DNA of 64,000 nucleotides from Kutzneria sp. CA-103260 (GCF_018263855.1 NZ_CP073318.1:186001-250000); one strand, 5' to 3'; shown: positions 27,410 through 35,641, counted from the first letter of the stretch. Program-made: numbers and translations. Notes: generated by a model not told the origin, from the letters alone.

Positions 27410-28464
27410 GGCGGATTCTCACGCCGACGGGCCATCCGGCCTGGTTGGCGACGACCTACGCGGACGTGTGGCAGGTGCTGTCCGATCCCCGGTTCGGCAA
27501 GGCGCCGCTCACCGACTGCCAGGGCAGCACCCGTTCGGGCCGGCTGCTTCCCGGGCTGCTGTTCACCACGGATGGCCTGGAGCACAAGGCTTTGCGCACC
27601 GAGCTGCTGGCCGCCATGCGGCTGTGTCCCAGCCGGTCGCTGCTCGACGACCTAGCCGACCAGGCCGATTCCCTGTTGTCGGCCGCCGGCGATGCCGGTG
27701 ATCTGGTCGCGTCCTACGCCGCTCCGCTGGCCATCTGGGCCGTCGGCACCTGGCTCGGCCTGCCCGTCGCGGATTGGTCACGTTGCGCCGAGCTGTCGTC
27801 CATCGTGTTGTCGCTCAACCAGTTTCCCGCCGACGTGGTGGAGCAGGCCCAGTTCGAGCTGCTTGACTACTTTGACGGCATGCTGGCCTCCCATTCGGAG
27901 CGCTCGGACCTGCTGTCCGCCTTGGCCGCCACCGCCGCCTCGCCCGCCCCGCTCGCCGCCACCGTGCTCGCCACCGGCTACGAGACCTTGGTCGCCGGCA
28001 TCGCCAACGCCGCGCTGACCCTTTTGACCCACAACGGCTTCGGCTCGTGGCCTTCGTCGCGTGTGGACACTCGACGCCTCGTCGACGAGCTGCTCCGCTT
28101 CGCCCCCTTGGGCGGCACCATGCGCTCCCGCTGTGCCCTGGTCGACGTCCCCGTCGGCGATGTCCTGGTGGGCCGGGGAGAGATCGTCCTCGCCGCCACC
28201 GGCCCCGCCAACCGTGACCCGTCCCGTTTCTCCGACCCCGACGCCTTCTGCCCGGCCCGCAAGGACAACCGCCATGTCGCCTTCGGCGTGGGGGAGCGTT
28301 TCTGTGCCGGATCCCAGCTGGCCGTGATGGGCCTTTCCGTTGCCCTGGAACGGATTGCCGCGCGGTTCCCGGGTGTGCGGTTGGCGGTGGAGCCCGGGGC
28401 GCTGCGGATCCTGCCCGGGGCGGCCGAGCCCCGCCCGGTGGAGCTGCCGGTGCACTGGGTTTAG
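27406..28464 (+). CDS. Cytochrome P450, short N-terminus
   Basis: A 352-residue P450 starting at GTG 27406, overlapping the previous stop as GTGA. The family hallmarks are present: I-helix oxygen motif TGYET, ExxR as DELLRF (about 228), and the haem loop VAFGVGERFCAGSQLA with Cys near 300. Bacterial P450s are usually about 400 residues; here roughly the first 35-45, containing the A-helix and first strands, are missing, and it begins directly at HPAWLATTYADVWQVLSDPRFG. No upstream in-frame start could supply them without running through the previous gene. It may be a functional short form. Its ferredoxin partner is not in the window. It ends by sharing 4 bp with the convergent HNH gene. Confidence 0.87.
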   Translation: MRRILTPTGHPAWLATTYADVWQVLSDPRFGKAPLTDCQGSTRSGRLLPGLLFTTDGLEHKALRTELLAAMRLCPSRSLLDDLADQADSLLSAAGDAGDLVASYAAPLAIWAVGTWLGLPVADWSRCAELSSIVLSLNQFPADVVEQAQFELLDYFDGMLASHSERSDLLSALAATAASPAPLAATVLATGYETLVAGIANAALTLLTHNGFGSWPSSRVDTRRLVDELLRFAPLGGTMRSRCALVDVPVGDVLVGRGEIVLAATGPANRDPSRFSDPDAFCPARKDNRHVAFGVGERFCAGSQLAVMGLSVALERIAARFPGVRLAVEPGALRILPGAAEPRPVELPVHWV

Positions 28465-29597
28465 CTGGCTGCCGCCCACCCGAATTCCGGTGCCCCGTCG
28501 TTGATCTTGACTGACCAGTGGCTGTGGTGGATCAGTCGATGATGCTGCCCGCACAGCAGCACGAGGTTGTCGATGCTGGTGGGTCCGCCGTCTGCCCAGT
28601 GGATCACATGGTGTGCGTGACATTGCCGTGGTCTTCGATGACACCCCGGAAAGGCGCATCCCCGGTCTCGGATGATCAACGCCCGGCGGATCTGTGTCGG
28701 GATCGTGCGGGTGGCACGGCCGATGTCGAGTGGCTGGGACTGGGCACCCAGGACCACGCGGAGAACGGTGCTGTCGCAGCCGATCCGGCGGGCGGAGGCG
28801 GCGTTGATCGGCCCGGACCCGTCCATCTCGGCCGTGCCCCGCTGGGCCAGGAAGTCCGCCAGCGGCATGGTCAGGGCCAGGTGCGGCTTCTCGCCGCCCT
28901 CATCAGGCAGGCTGTCGCTACCGGCGGCCAGGTCGATGATCTCGGCGAGCGCATCGCCCTGACGCTGGGCGGTGGTGCGGGTGTCGTCGGCGGAGGTGGG
29001 CTTGGCCAGTGGGCTGAGCATCGCCTCCAGCGTCGCGACGCTTTCCGGGTCGAGCTTGCCCCGGAACACCATCGAGCCGTCGCGCCGGTTGGTGTAGTGG
29101 AACTCGCGGTCGGGTTCGGCCAGGTCCGGGTCGTCGGGTTCTTTGCCGTCCTGGTCGAGCAGTTGCAGGATGCGCTGTCCGAGCATCCGCAGCGCCGCCC
29201 CGTCGAACACGCGCGCCTTGTCCAGCAGTTCCGCCTCGACCTTGTCGCGGTCAGGCTCGGGCGCTTCGGCCAGGGTCTTGTCCAGCACAATGAGGTGCTG
29301 CTTGCTGAGCACCCCCGCCCGAGCCGCCTCGCGAACAGCCTCGCGTCGGAACAACTGCGCGTGTCGCAGCAGATCCCGCGCTTCTGCTCTGGTGATCTTC
29401 CATCGCGTCGCCAGGTTCGTCACCAGTGCCCGCTGGTCATCTTTGCCTTGTGCGGTGCGGTCCCACAGCTCACCGACCAGCTCGACCTGCCGCACGTACT
29501 CGGCGCGCAGTCGGTCCTGGCTCTGCTGGCCGGCGGCCCACAGCGATCCCTCGTCCATGCGCCACCACTGGGTGTCGCCGGTCAGGGTCGCTTCCAT
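28461..29597 (-). CDS. DUF222/13E12-type HNH endonuclease
   Basis: A protein of about 378 residues from ATG 29597. Residues 1-270 form the DUF222 region (RWKITRAEARDLLRHAQLF...GVLSKQHLIVLDKTLAE, FHYTNRRDGSMVFRGKLDPESVATLEAML). The C-terminus is a zinc-type HNH nuclease (CAFPGCHRRPRQCHAHHVIHW...NLVLLCGQHHRLIHH). These genes are multicopy in many actinobacteria (the 13E12 repeat family) and may be mobile or stress-linked; their role is unsettled. TAGAAT lies 9 nt before this ATG with no ribosome site between, so the transcript is probably leaderless. The stop codon overlaps that of the P450 gene (TTAG/CTAA). Confidence 0.9.
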   Translation of the reverse strand: MEATLTGDTQWWRMDEGSLWAAGQQSQDRLRAEYVRQVELVGELWDRTAQGKDDQRALVTNLATRWKITRAEARDLLRHAQLFRREAVREAARAGVLSKQHLIVLDKTLAEAPEPDRDKVEAELLDKARVFDGAALRMLGQRILQLLDQDGKEPDDPDLAEPDREFHYTNRRDGSMVFRGKLDPESVATLEAMLSPLAKPTSADDTRTTAQRQGDALAEIIDLAAGSDSLPDEGGEKPHLALTMPLADFLAQRGTAEMDGSGPINAASARRIGCDSTVLRVVLGAQSQPLDIGRATRTIPTQIRRALIIRDRGCAFPGCHRRPRQCHAHHVIHWADGGPTSIDNLVLLCGQHHRLIHHSHWSVKINDGAPEFGWAAAS

Positions 29598-30003
29598 ACC
29601 CCCGATTCTACCGCCCCAAAGGTGACGATTTCTGTTGTGGGGCAAGGATTACCTGTGTGGGTGACAAAATCAGGCAAGCGCTTTCCGGCCTGGCTGCGGC
29701 GGGCTGGTGGTGGCGAGCTGGTAACCATTCCCGGCCAACGGTGACTGCGCGGTGCGGACGCCCGAACTACACCCCACAACAGGCAACCCACCCCACAGCA
29801 AGGCGAACAACCAAGCCCACCCCCACCCCAGTCCACAGCCCTCCCTAGACGCAACCCCACACCCAAACCGCCGGCAACCCACCCAACCCCACCACCCACC
29901 CGACCCAAGCGAACTTGCCAACCGTCCACGCAGGCCCGCAACCCACCACCCGCCGATTGGCAACTGCGCGGTGCGGACACCCGACTCACCCCCACCCCAA
30001 CAC
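29598..30003. other. C-rich, strand-biased intergenic tract with a 22-bp direct repeat
   Basis: From about 29760 to 30000 the plus strand is dominated by CCCA/CCCAC runs with very few G or T, which is unlike any coding sequence around it. Two nearly identical 22-mers (ACTGCGCGGTGCGGACRCCC plus GA) lie at 29744-29765 and 29963-29984 and bracket the tract. No gene with normal codon bias is present. The left part holds the leaderless promoter of the HNH gene. Confidence 0.6.
29744..29984. repeat. Direct repeats bracketing the C-rich tract
   Basis: Copies at 29744-29765 and 29963-29984 differ at one of 22 positions and are 219 bp apart, in the same orientation. They might be remnants of a duplication or the borders of a small inserted segment; there is no coding content between them. 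Confidence 0.55.
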
Positions 30004-31143
30004 CTACCGCCGCACAGCCAGAATCTGGTGCACATTCATCGTGTTGTCCGCAAAGGCCAGCGCATTGTCCGCCAACTGCAACCGCCAAATCCGCGCCCGC
30101 GGAGCCCCGACACGTGTCACCACGTCGTCCCAGTTGAGGTCCAGGGCATGCCGCCACGCGTCGATGGTGCGGACGTAGTGTTCCCGCATGGACATCACGT
30201 CCTGGATTTCCAGGCCGGCGTCGCGGAGCTGGCTGAGGGTGCGTTCGACGGGGCGGGTGGCCAGGGCGGGCGTGAGGTACGAGCCGGTGAACATGCCGCC
30301 GCCGGAGGTTTGCTGCATCAACAACCGACCGCCGGGACGCAGCAGCCGTCGCAAAGTCGAACAGTAGGCGGGATAGTCGTGGTCGCTGACGTGTTCGCCG
30401 GTTTCGATGGACGCCACGGCGTCGAAGGGGCCGTCCATGTCACGGGGATCGATCCGATAAACAGAAACGGAATCGGCCAGTCCACGTTCGCGGGCGCGGG
30501 CCTGCACGAACGAGCACTGGCTGTCGGAGACGGTGATCCCGGTGGCGTCGACGCGGTAGTCGGCGGCGGCGTGCAGGACCAGGGAACCCCGGCCGCAGCC
30601 GACGTCGAGCAGCCGCATTCCCGGGCCCAGCCCCAGTTTCCGGCACACCAGGTCCAGTTTGTCGTGCTGGGCGTCGGACAGGTGGTACTCGGGGCCGTCG
30701 GACGTCCAGTAGGCGCTGGAGGTGGCCATGGTGTCGTCCAATATGGACGACGGGAACTCGGCGGTGGACCGGTCGGGGGCGGCGGGCAGCGGCCGGCCGC
30801 CGACGGCGGTGCGGGCCAGCAGCCCGAGCAGCCGAGGCCAGTGCGCTGGCCGGGGCGGGCCCTGCTCGTGCACCTGGGCGACGAGCTCCCGGCAGTGCCG
30901 CAGCCCGACGGCGAAGTCGCCGTCGATGTCCAGGTGCCCGGACACGTACGCCTTGACCAGCCCGGACCGCCCGGGCCGCAGCAGCAGTTGGCGCACGGCC
31001 CGCGGCGATCGCAGCACGGCCACCGGCCCTTCCGGGGTGCCGGCCCGGCTGCCGTCCCAGGCCCGCATGCCGATGGGGAAGCGCAGGCCGTACACGGTCT
31101 CGATCGCCGTCACGACCTGCACGGCGACTCCCGGATTCGGCAT
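30004..31143 (-). CDS. CFA-synthase-family SAM-dependent methyltransferase
   Basis: A 379-residue protein from ATG 31143 with AGGAG 7 nt upstream. The N-terminal lipid-binding part (VKAYVSGHLDIDGDFAVGLRHC) is followed by the class I methyltransferase fold, with SAM motif LLDVGCGRGSLVLHAAADY and later VASIETGEHVSDHDY and a GGRLLMQQTS strand. This is the layout of cyclopropane/mycolic-acid-type lipid methyltransferases. The CFA-synthase active-site segment YSCAYW is replaced by TSSAYW, lacking the cysteine, and the C-terminal domain is short. It more likely methylates a double bond or other lipid substrate than being a textbook Cfa. It stands alone. Confidence 0.82.
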   Translation of the reverse strand: MPNPGVAVQVVTAIETVYGLRFPIGMRAWDGSRAGTPEGPVAVLRSPRAVRQLLLRPGRSGLVKAYVSGHLDIDGDFAVGLRHCRELVAQVHEQGPPRPAHWPRLLGLLARTAVGGRPLPAAPDRSTAEFPSSILDDTMATSSAYWTSDGPEYHLSDAQHDKLDLVCRKLGLGPGMRLLDVGCGRGSLVLHAAADYRVDATGITVSDSQCSFVQARARERGLADSVSVYRIDPRDMDGPFDAVASIETGEHVSDHDYPAYCSTLRRLLRPGGRLLMQQTSGGGMFTGSYLTPALATRPVERTLSQLRDAGLEIQDVMSMREHYVRTIDAWRHALDLNWDDVVTRVGAPRARIWRLQLADNALAFADNTMNVHQILAVRR

Positions 31144-31277
31144 CGGCAAGCTCCTGGCTCGGGGTGCGCAATAGCAGGTCTATCGCCGGGCGGGCCGGGA
31201 ATGTGACACCCGGGATGCACCCGAAGGGGCGAGAAGCGATGTAACCCTTTCAGGCTCAACCGCGCTAATCCCGGTGT

Positions 31278-31297
31278 GCCGGCGGGGCTCCGCCGGC
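31278..31297. promoter_or_regulatory. Small perfect hairpin in the leader of the beta-propeller gene
   Basis: GCCGGCGG (31278-31285) and CCGCCGGC (31290-31297) pair perfectly around a 4-nt loop, ending about 25 bp before the start codon at 31322. It could affect transcript stability or be a weak terminator for read-through. Confidence 0.35.
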
Positions 31298-31321
31298 CGT
31301 CGACGTGGACGGGAGTGACTG

Positions 31322-32692
31322 ATGAGCGGTGCGGGCAAGGGGATCCGAAGACTCGTCGCGGCGGGGACCACCGTGGTCCTCGCGGGCCTCGGCCTGGCCG
31401 CACCGGCCGCTGCCGCCGGCGGGGGCGGCTACAACGCCTACGTCACCGACAGCCGGCAGAACCAGGTGTTCGTGATCGACACCGCCACCAACGCCATCAC
31501 CGCGACCGTGCCGGTCGGGGTCAGCCCGCGGGGCGTGGCCGTGACCCCGGACGGCAGCCGGGTCTACGTCGCCGACCACGGCAGCGCGGCGGTCTCGGTG
31601 CTCGACGCCGCCACAAACACCGTGACCAGCACGATCCCGGTGCCGGGCGCGCCGAACTTCGTGGCCGTCTCGCCGGACGGCGCCAAGGCCTACGTCAGCA
31701 ACGACGGCACCAACGCCCTGGACGTGATCGACACGGCCAGCAACACCGTGACCACCGCGATCCAGCTGGGTTCGGTGGCCGCCGGGGTCACGGTGCTCAC
31801 GCCGGACGGCAAGTACGTCTTCGTGGCCGCGACCGGGGCCAACACCATCTACAAGATCGACACGGCCACCAGCGCCGTCGTCTCCACGATCGCCACGCCG
31901 CGGCCGAGCGCGCTGGCCATCTCCCCGGACAGCAGTGAGCTGGCGGCGGTGGACATCTTCGACAACACCGTGACCCGGTTCGCCACGGCCACCGGCCAGC
32001 AGACCGGCGTCACGCCGATTGCCGGCAGCCCGCAGGAACTGGCCTACACCCAGGGCGTGCTGTACGTGACCAACGCCGACGGCACCGTGTCGGTGCTGGA
32101 CCACGGCATGGTCACGCACACCATCCCCGTCCAGGGCACCGTGCTCGGCGGTATCGCGGCCACGCCGGACGGGCAGAGCCTGTACGTGGGCAACTACTTC
32201 GGCACCGGCGTCAGCGTGCTGAGCACGGCCAGCAACAGCGTCAGCACGGTGATCCCGACCGCGCCGGCCACTCAGCCCTACGAGGTGGCGATCGGCAACC
32301 GCAGCGCGGACCTCGCGGTGAAGCTGGCCGCCAGCCCGGCGGGCCTGCTGGTGCACCAGGTGACGTTCACGGCCACCGTGACCAACAACGGTCCCGGCGC
32401 CTCGACCTCGTCGACGGTGAAGTTCAGCTACGCCAACGGATTCGTCTTGCCGTCGGCCCCCGGCTGCACGGTGAACGCCGCCGCCCGCACGGCTACCTGC
32501 CAGCTCGGCGCGCTGGCCAACGGCGCGTCGACGAGCAAGTCCCTCACGGTGACCGTCGGCCTGCTGACGATCTCCGGCAAGATGCCGGTGACCGTCACGC
32601 GAACCGCCAGCACGCCCACGGATGGCAACGCCGCCAACGACAGTGGCACCGTGACCTGCTCGGCGCTGACGACACTGCTGGTCAGCTGCTGA
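31322..32692 (+). CDS. Secreted YVTN-type beta-propeller protein with DUF11-like tail
   Basis: A 456-residue exported protein. The ATG at 31322 has GGGAG 7-8 nt upstream and opens a signal peptide ending APAAAAGGGG. Residues about 37-330 contain seven roughly 42-residue blades with the repeated pattern NAYVTDSRQNQVFVIDTATN...VAVTPDGSRVYVAD, as in archaeal surface-layer YVTN proteins. Residues about 335-456 (ADLAVKLAASPAGLLVHQVTFTATVTNNGPGAST) resemble a DUF11 Ig-like stalk domain. There is no sortase or membrane anchor at the C-terminus. It is probably an extracellular binding protein. The last 11 bp overlap the convergent LysR gene. Confidence 0.87.
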   Translation: MSGAGKGIRRLVAAGTTVVLAGLGLAAPAAAAGGGGYNAYVTDSRQNQVFVIDTATNAITATVPVGVSPRGVAVTPDGSRVYVADHGSAAVSVLDAATNTVTSTIPVPGAPNFVAVSPDGAKAYVSNDGTNALDVIDTASNTVTTAIQLGSVAAGVTVLTPDGKYVFVAATGANTIYKIDTATSAVVSTIATPRPSALAISPDSSELAAVDIFDNTVTRFATATGQQTGVTPIAGSPQELAYTQGVLYVTNADGTVSVLDHGMVTHTIPVQGTVLGGIAATPDGQSLYVGNYFGTGVSVLSTASNSVSTVIPTAPATQPYEVAIGNRSADLAVKLAASPAGLLVHQVTFTATVTNNGPGASTSSTVKFSYANGFVLPSAPGCTVNAAARTATCQLGALANGASTSKSLTVTVGLLTISGKMPVTVTRTASTPTDGNAANDSGTVTCSALTTLLVSC

Positions 32693-33563
32693 GGGCCGCG
32701 ATGCCGTGATCGATCAACGCGGTGGCCGCCGGGCTGACCGGACCGTCCGCACGCCAGGCCAGAGCCAGTTGGCCCCGCAGGGCCGGGCTGGCGACGGTGA
32801 TGGCGTGCAGTCCGGGCCCGGCGGTCATCGACGTGGGCAGGAAAGCCACGCCGAGGCCGCGCCGGGCCAGCTGTAGCACCATGTTCGGGTCGTTGGCCTC
32901 GAAGGCGATCCGCGGCGTGAAACCGGCTCGGGCGCACGCTTCGTCCACACAGGACCGAATGCCGGTGCCCGGCGGCATGCTGATCAGCGCGCGGTCCCGG
33001 AACGCCCTGACGGGCAAAGACTCCTGGCCGGCGAACGGATCCCCGTCGCCGACCACGGCGACCATGCGCTCGTCCACGAACACCTTCAGCGCCACGCCCG
33101 GGTAGGACGTCGAGGAGCTCAGCGCGATCACCGCCAGATCCAGGCCACCGGCCCGGATCGCGTCGACCAGCCGGTCGGAGTTGTCCTGGGACAACGTGAT
33201 CTCGATGGCCGGATGGGCCCGGTGGAAGCCGTCGATCATGTCGGCGATGGCCACCGCCGGGCAGGATGTGATCGTGCCGATGGCCACCTGGCCGCGCACC
33301 AGCCCGATCAGCTCGTCGACGGCCTGCTTGCTGCCGGCCACGGCCCCCAGCGCCGCCCGAGCGAAGGGCAGCACTGCCCGGCCGGCCTCCGTGAGCGTGA
33401 CCGTGCGGCCGGACCGGTCCAGCAGCGGCAGGCCGAGTTCTCGTTCCAGCTGCTTGATCTGCGCGCTCACCCCGGGCTGGGCGACGTTCAGCCGTTCCGC
33501 CGCCCGGGTGAAGTTGCTGTCCTCGGCGACCGCGACGAAGTACTCCAGCTGGCGAAGTTCCAT
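32682..33563 (-). CDS. LysR-family transcription regulator
   Basis: A full-length 293-residue LysR regulator. The N-terminal winged helix reads MELRQLEYFVAVAEDSNFTRAAERLNVAQPGVSAQIKQLERELGLPLLDR. It is followed by the linker helix and a periplasmic-binding-like effector domain (VRGQVAIGTITSCPAVAIADMIDGFHRAHP...DNSDRLVDAIRAGGLDLAVIAL, LARRGLGVAFLPTS). The effector is unknown. It is divergent from a small NTF2-like gene, and the 70 bp between them contain a T-N11-A box, so control of itself and that gene is likely. Confidence 0.94.
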   Translation of the reverse strand: MELRQLEYFVAVAEDSNFTRAAERLNVAQPGVSAQIKQLERELGLPLLDRSGRTVTLTEAGRAVLPFARAALGAVAGSKQAVDELIGLVRGQVAIGTITSCPAVAIADMIDGFHRAHPAIEITLSQDNSDRLVDAIRAGGLDLAVIALSSSTSYPGVALKVFVDERMVAVVGDGDPFAGQESLPVRAFRDRALISMPPGTGIRSCVDEACARAGFTPRIAFEANDPNMVLQLARRGLGVAFLPTSMTAGPGLHAITVASPALRGQLALAWRADGPVSPAATALIDHGIAALSS

Positions 33564-33565
33564 AA

Positions 33566-33588
33566 CTGCTGATTCTAGTAGCTAGCAG
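33566..33588. promoter_or_regulatory. LysR-type operator between divergent genes
   Basis: CTGCT at 33566-33570 and AGCAG at 33584-33588 form an interrupted dyad with 13 nt between, which contains the T-N11-A pattern of LysR recognition sites. It lies 3 bp before the LysR gene start and 46 bp before the divergent gene. Confidence 0.55.
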
Positions 33589-33633
33589 AACTATGTCTTG
33601 GACTTCTTGACACAGGCGCGGCAGGCTAGGGGC

Positions 33634-34008
33634 ATGGCAAACGCGAAGACCCCCGAAGACCTGTCCCGCCTGTTCGTCGAGCTGGCCAACAGCCGGGACG
33701 CCGACGGTATGGCCGCCCTCTACGAGGAGGACGCCGTGCTGGCCTTCCCGCCCGGCCAGGAGACCGTGGGCCGGGCCGCCATCCGCGAGGTGATGGCCCA
33801 GCTGGTGGCCGGCGGCGGCACGTTCACCGTGGAAAGGGCCATGCCGACCGTGTACCACGGCGACCTGGCCCTGACGTCCACCGTCCCCTCGGACAACACC
33901 GGGGGCCGGGTCCAGATAGTGCGCCGTCAGGCCGACGGTTCCTGGCTGCGCGTCATCGACCGGCCCGAGATCCGGTCCGCGCAGGCCCAGCCGCAGTCGC
34001 CGGCCTGA
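33634..34008 (+). CDS. SnoaL/DUF4440-type NTF2-fold protein
   Basis: A 124-residue protein starting MANAKTPEDLSRLFVELANSRDADGMAALYEEDAVLAFPPGQETVGRAAIREVMAQLVAGGG, the cone-shaped NTF2-like fold of the DUF4440/SnoaL superfamily. Such proteins are small enzymes (isomerases, cyclases, hydrolases) or ligand binders; no catalytic residues can be assigned here. It is divergent from the LysR gene and convergent with the polyketide isomerase gene of the biosynthetic operon (19 bp between stops). It probably belongs with the LysR gene rather than the cluster. Confidence 0.8.
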   Translation: MANAKTPEDLSRLFVELANSRDADGMAALYEEDAVLAFPPGQETVGRAAIREVMAQLVAGGGTFTVERAMPTVYHGDLALTSTVPSDNTGGRVQIVRRQADGSWLRVIDRPEIRSAQAQPQSPA

Positions 34009-34027
34009 CGGCGGTCACACCGGCGGC

Positions 34028-34729
34028 TCAGCCGCAGCCGCCGGCGTGGCCGGCGTCGGCGCCGACGGTCACCAGCACCGGCGCCTCGACCGGCGGCGGC
34101 TGGACCACACCGGTGCCGCGGAAGGCGGCCACGAAGTCCAGCAGCCGGTCGGTGCCCCAGAACTTGTCCCGGCCGTGCATGAACATCGGCACGCCGAACA
34201 CGCCGTCCTTGTACACCAGGCGAAGCGCCTCGATGCCGCGGGCGCGCAGCACCGGGTCCTCGTGCGCGGTCGAGGCCCGGACCGGGTCGACGCCGGCCTC
34301 GCGGGCGACGTCGGCGATGACCGCCGGGTCGGAGATGTTGAAGCCGTTCTCCCAGCGCGCACGGTAGGTCGCGGCCAGGAACTCCTTGCCCCTGCCGGCG
34401 TCCAGCGCGACCAGGTAGCCCAGGTGGGAGACCTCCCACACCGGGTTCTTGTCCACCGGCCAGGTCATGTCCAGGCCGCGGGACCGGGCCAGCCGCCGGG
34501 TGTCCTGCAGCACGTACAGGGCCTTGGCCTTGGACATGTCGGTGTAGGGCAGCGCGTCGATGCCCTCGTCGGCCAGCAGGCGCGAGGTCCACTCGTCCGG
34601 CTCCCACACCGGGAACCACTCCACGGCGTCCAGCACGTCCGGGTTGTGGGCCAGCAGGTCGCGGTAGGCGAACCAGGAGTAGGGGCTGCGCAGCGAGAAG
34701 TACCACTTCAGCCGCTTGGGCTTGGGCAT
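34028..34729 (-). CDS. DsbA-like 2-hydroxychromene-2-carboxylate isomerase-family protein
   Basis: A 233-residue thioredoxin-fold protein from ATG 34729 with AGGGAG 5 nt upstream. It begins KWYFSLRSPYSWFAYRDLL, with the SPYSW segment where DsbA has CxxC, so it is not a disulfide enzyme but belongs to the HCCA isomerase/kappa-GST branch. A helical insert and FGVPMFMHGRDKFWGTDRL (cis-Pro region) follow. Related isomerases occur in clusters making polyene or cinnamoyl chains by highly reducing type II PKS, where they are proposed to set double-bond geometry. It lies at the 3' end of the PKS operon, separated from the KR gene by a large inverted repeat. The double-bond isomerase role is inferred. 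Confidence 0.8.
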   Translation of the reverse strand: MPKPKRLKWYFSLRSPYSWFAYRDLLAHNPDVLDAVEWFPVWEPDEWTSRLLADEGIDALPYTDMSKAKALYVLQDTRRLARSRGLDMTWPVDKNPVWEVSHLGYLVALDAGRGKEFLAATYRARWENGFNISDPAVIADVAREAGVDPVRASTAHEDPVLRARGIEALRLVYKDGVFGVPMFMHGRDKFWGTDRLLDFVAAFRGTGVVQPPPVEAPVLVTVGADAGHAGGCG

Positions 34730-34775
34730 GAGAACTCCCTGGTGGGTAACGGCAAGAGTCTGGACCGCCAAGATC

Positions 34776-34876
34776 GCGAGGTCGCGCCGGTCTCTGGAGC
34801 CGCGGCTCGGGAAAATCGCGTCTCTTCAGCGATTTTTCCGAGCAAGGCGAAGAGACCGGCTTTGGAGCGACCTCGC
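34776..34876. repeat. Large nested inverted repeat between the KR and isomerase genes
   Basis: Three sets of arms nest: GCGAGGTCGC (34776-34785) with 34867-34876; GCCGGTCTCT (34786-34795) with AGAGACCGGC (34851-34860); and CTCGGGAAAATCGC (34806-34819) with GCGATTTTTCCGAG (34829-34842). Together they could fold into one 100-nt structure lying 22 bp after the KR stop and 47 bp before the isomerase start. It is either a terminator/attenuator that lowers isomerase expression or an RNA-stability element. Confidence 0.7.
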
Positions 34877-34897
34877 CCCGCGCGGAACGCGCGGCAT

Positions 34898-35641
34898 TTA
34901 CACCGTCAGGCCGCCGTCGATCTGGAACACCGCGCCGGTGACGTAGCCGGCGCGGTCCGAGGCCAGGAACGACGTGAGGTCGGCGACTTCCTCGGCGGTG
35001 CCCAACCGCTTGAGCGGCACCGACTGGAGCATCTTCTTGCGGGCCGGGTCGGCCAGCTGCGCGGTCATGTCGGTCTCGATCAGGCCGGGGGCGACCACGT
35101 TGGCCCGGATGCCGTAGCGGCCGACCTCCTTGGCCAGCGCCTTGGTGAAGCCGATGATGCCGGCCTTGGAGGCGGAGTAGTTGCTCTGCGTGGGATTGCC
35201 GTAGACACCGGACACCGAGGAGATGTTGACCAGGCTGCCGGTCTTGCGCTTCATCATGTCGAACACGACGGCCCGGCAGACGTGGTACACGCCGTCGAGA
35301 TTGGTGTCCAGCACACCGTGCCACTCGTCGTCGGTCATGAGCACCAGCGGGTTGTCCCGGGTGATGCCGGCCGAGGTGACGGCCACGTCGACCGGGCCGA
35401 GCTCCTCGGCCACGCCGGCGACCCAGTCCCGCACGGCCGCGCCGTCGCTGACGTCGACCTTGCGCGAGGTGACCCGGACGCCGAGCTCCAGCACCTCCTT
35501 CTCCACCACCCGCGCCGCGTCGGCGTTGGAGTGGTAGCAGAAGCCGACGTCGTAGCCGTCGGCCGCGAGCCGCAGCACGCAGGCCCGCCCGATGCCGCGG
35601 GAGCCGCCGCTCACCAGGGCGACCCTGGACTCCGTGGTCAT
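34898..35641 (-). CDS. Ketoreductase (FabG-type SDR) of the type II PKS
   Basis: A 247-residue classical short-chain reductase. The ATG at 35641 overlaps the stop of the upstream dehydratase gene as ATGA. It has the NADPH motif SGGSRGIG, NAG-type TSAGITRDN, catalytic Ser in NISSVSG and YSASK (Tyr-x-x-x-Lys), and a C-terminal GYVTGAVFQIDGGLTV. The Gly-Gly-Ser-Arg-Gly-Ile-Gly motif and overall sequence are close to FabG. It should reduce the beta-keto group on ACP-bound chains after each KS/CLF extension, feeding the two dehydratases. Confidence 0.93.
   Translation of the reverse strand: MTTESRVALVSGGSRGIGRACVLRLAADGYDVGFCYHSNADAARVVEKEVLELGVRVTSRKVDVSDGAAVRDWVAGVAEELGPVDVAVTSAGITRDNPLVLMTDDEWHGVLDTNLDGVYHVCRAVVFDMMKRKTGSLVNISSVSGVYGNPTQSNYSASKAGIIGFTKALAKEVGRYGIRANVVAPGLIETDMTAQLADPARKKMLQSVPLKRLGTAEEVADLTSFLASDRAGYVTGAVFQIDGGLTV

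Noticed and set aside
33634..34008. The NTF2-fold gene as a polyketide cyclase of the cluster
   Set aside because: It is on the opposite strand, convergent with the operon and paired with a LysR gene across a LysR box; a linear polyene PKS needs no such cyclase.
34806..34842. CTCGGGAAAA and TTTTCCGAG halves considered as a PimM-type PAS-LuxR operator
   Set aside because: The halves match the left and right parts of the CTVGGGAWWTCCCBAG consensus separately but are split by 9-10 extra bases; they are better explained as arms of the large hairpin.
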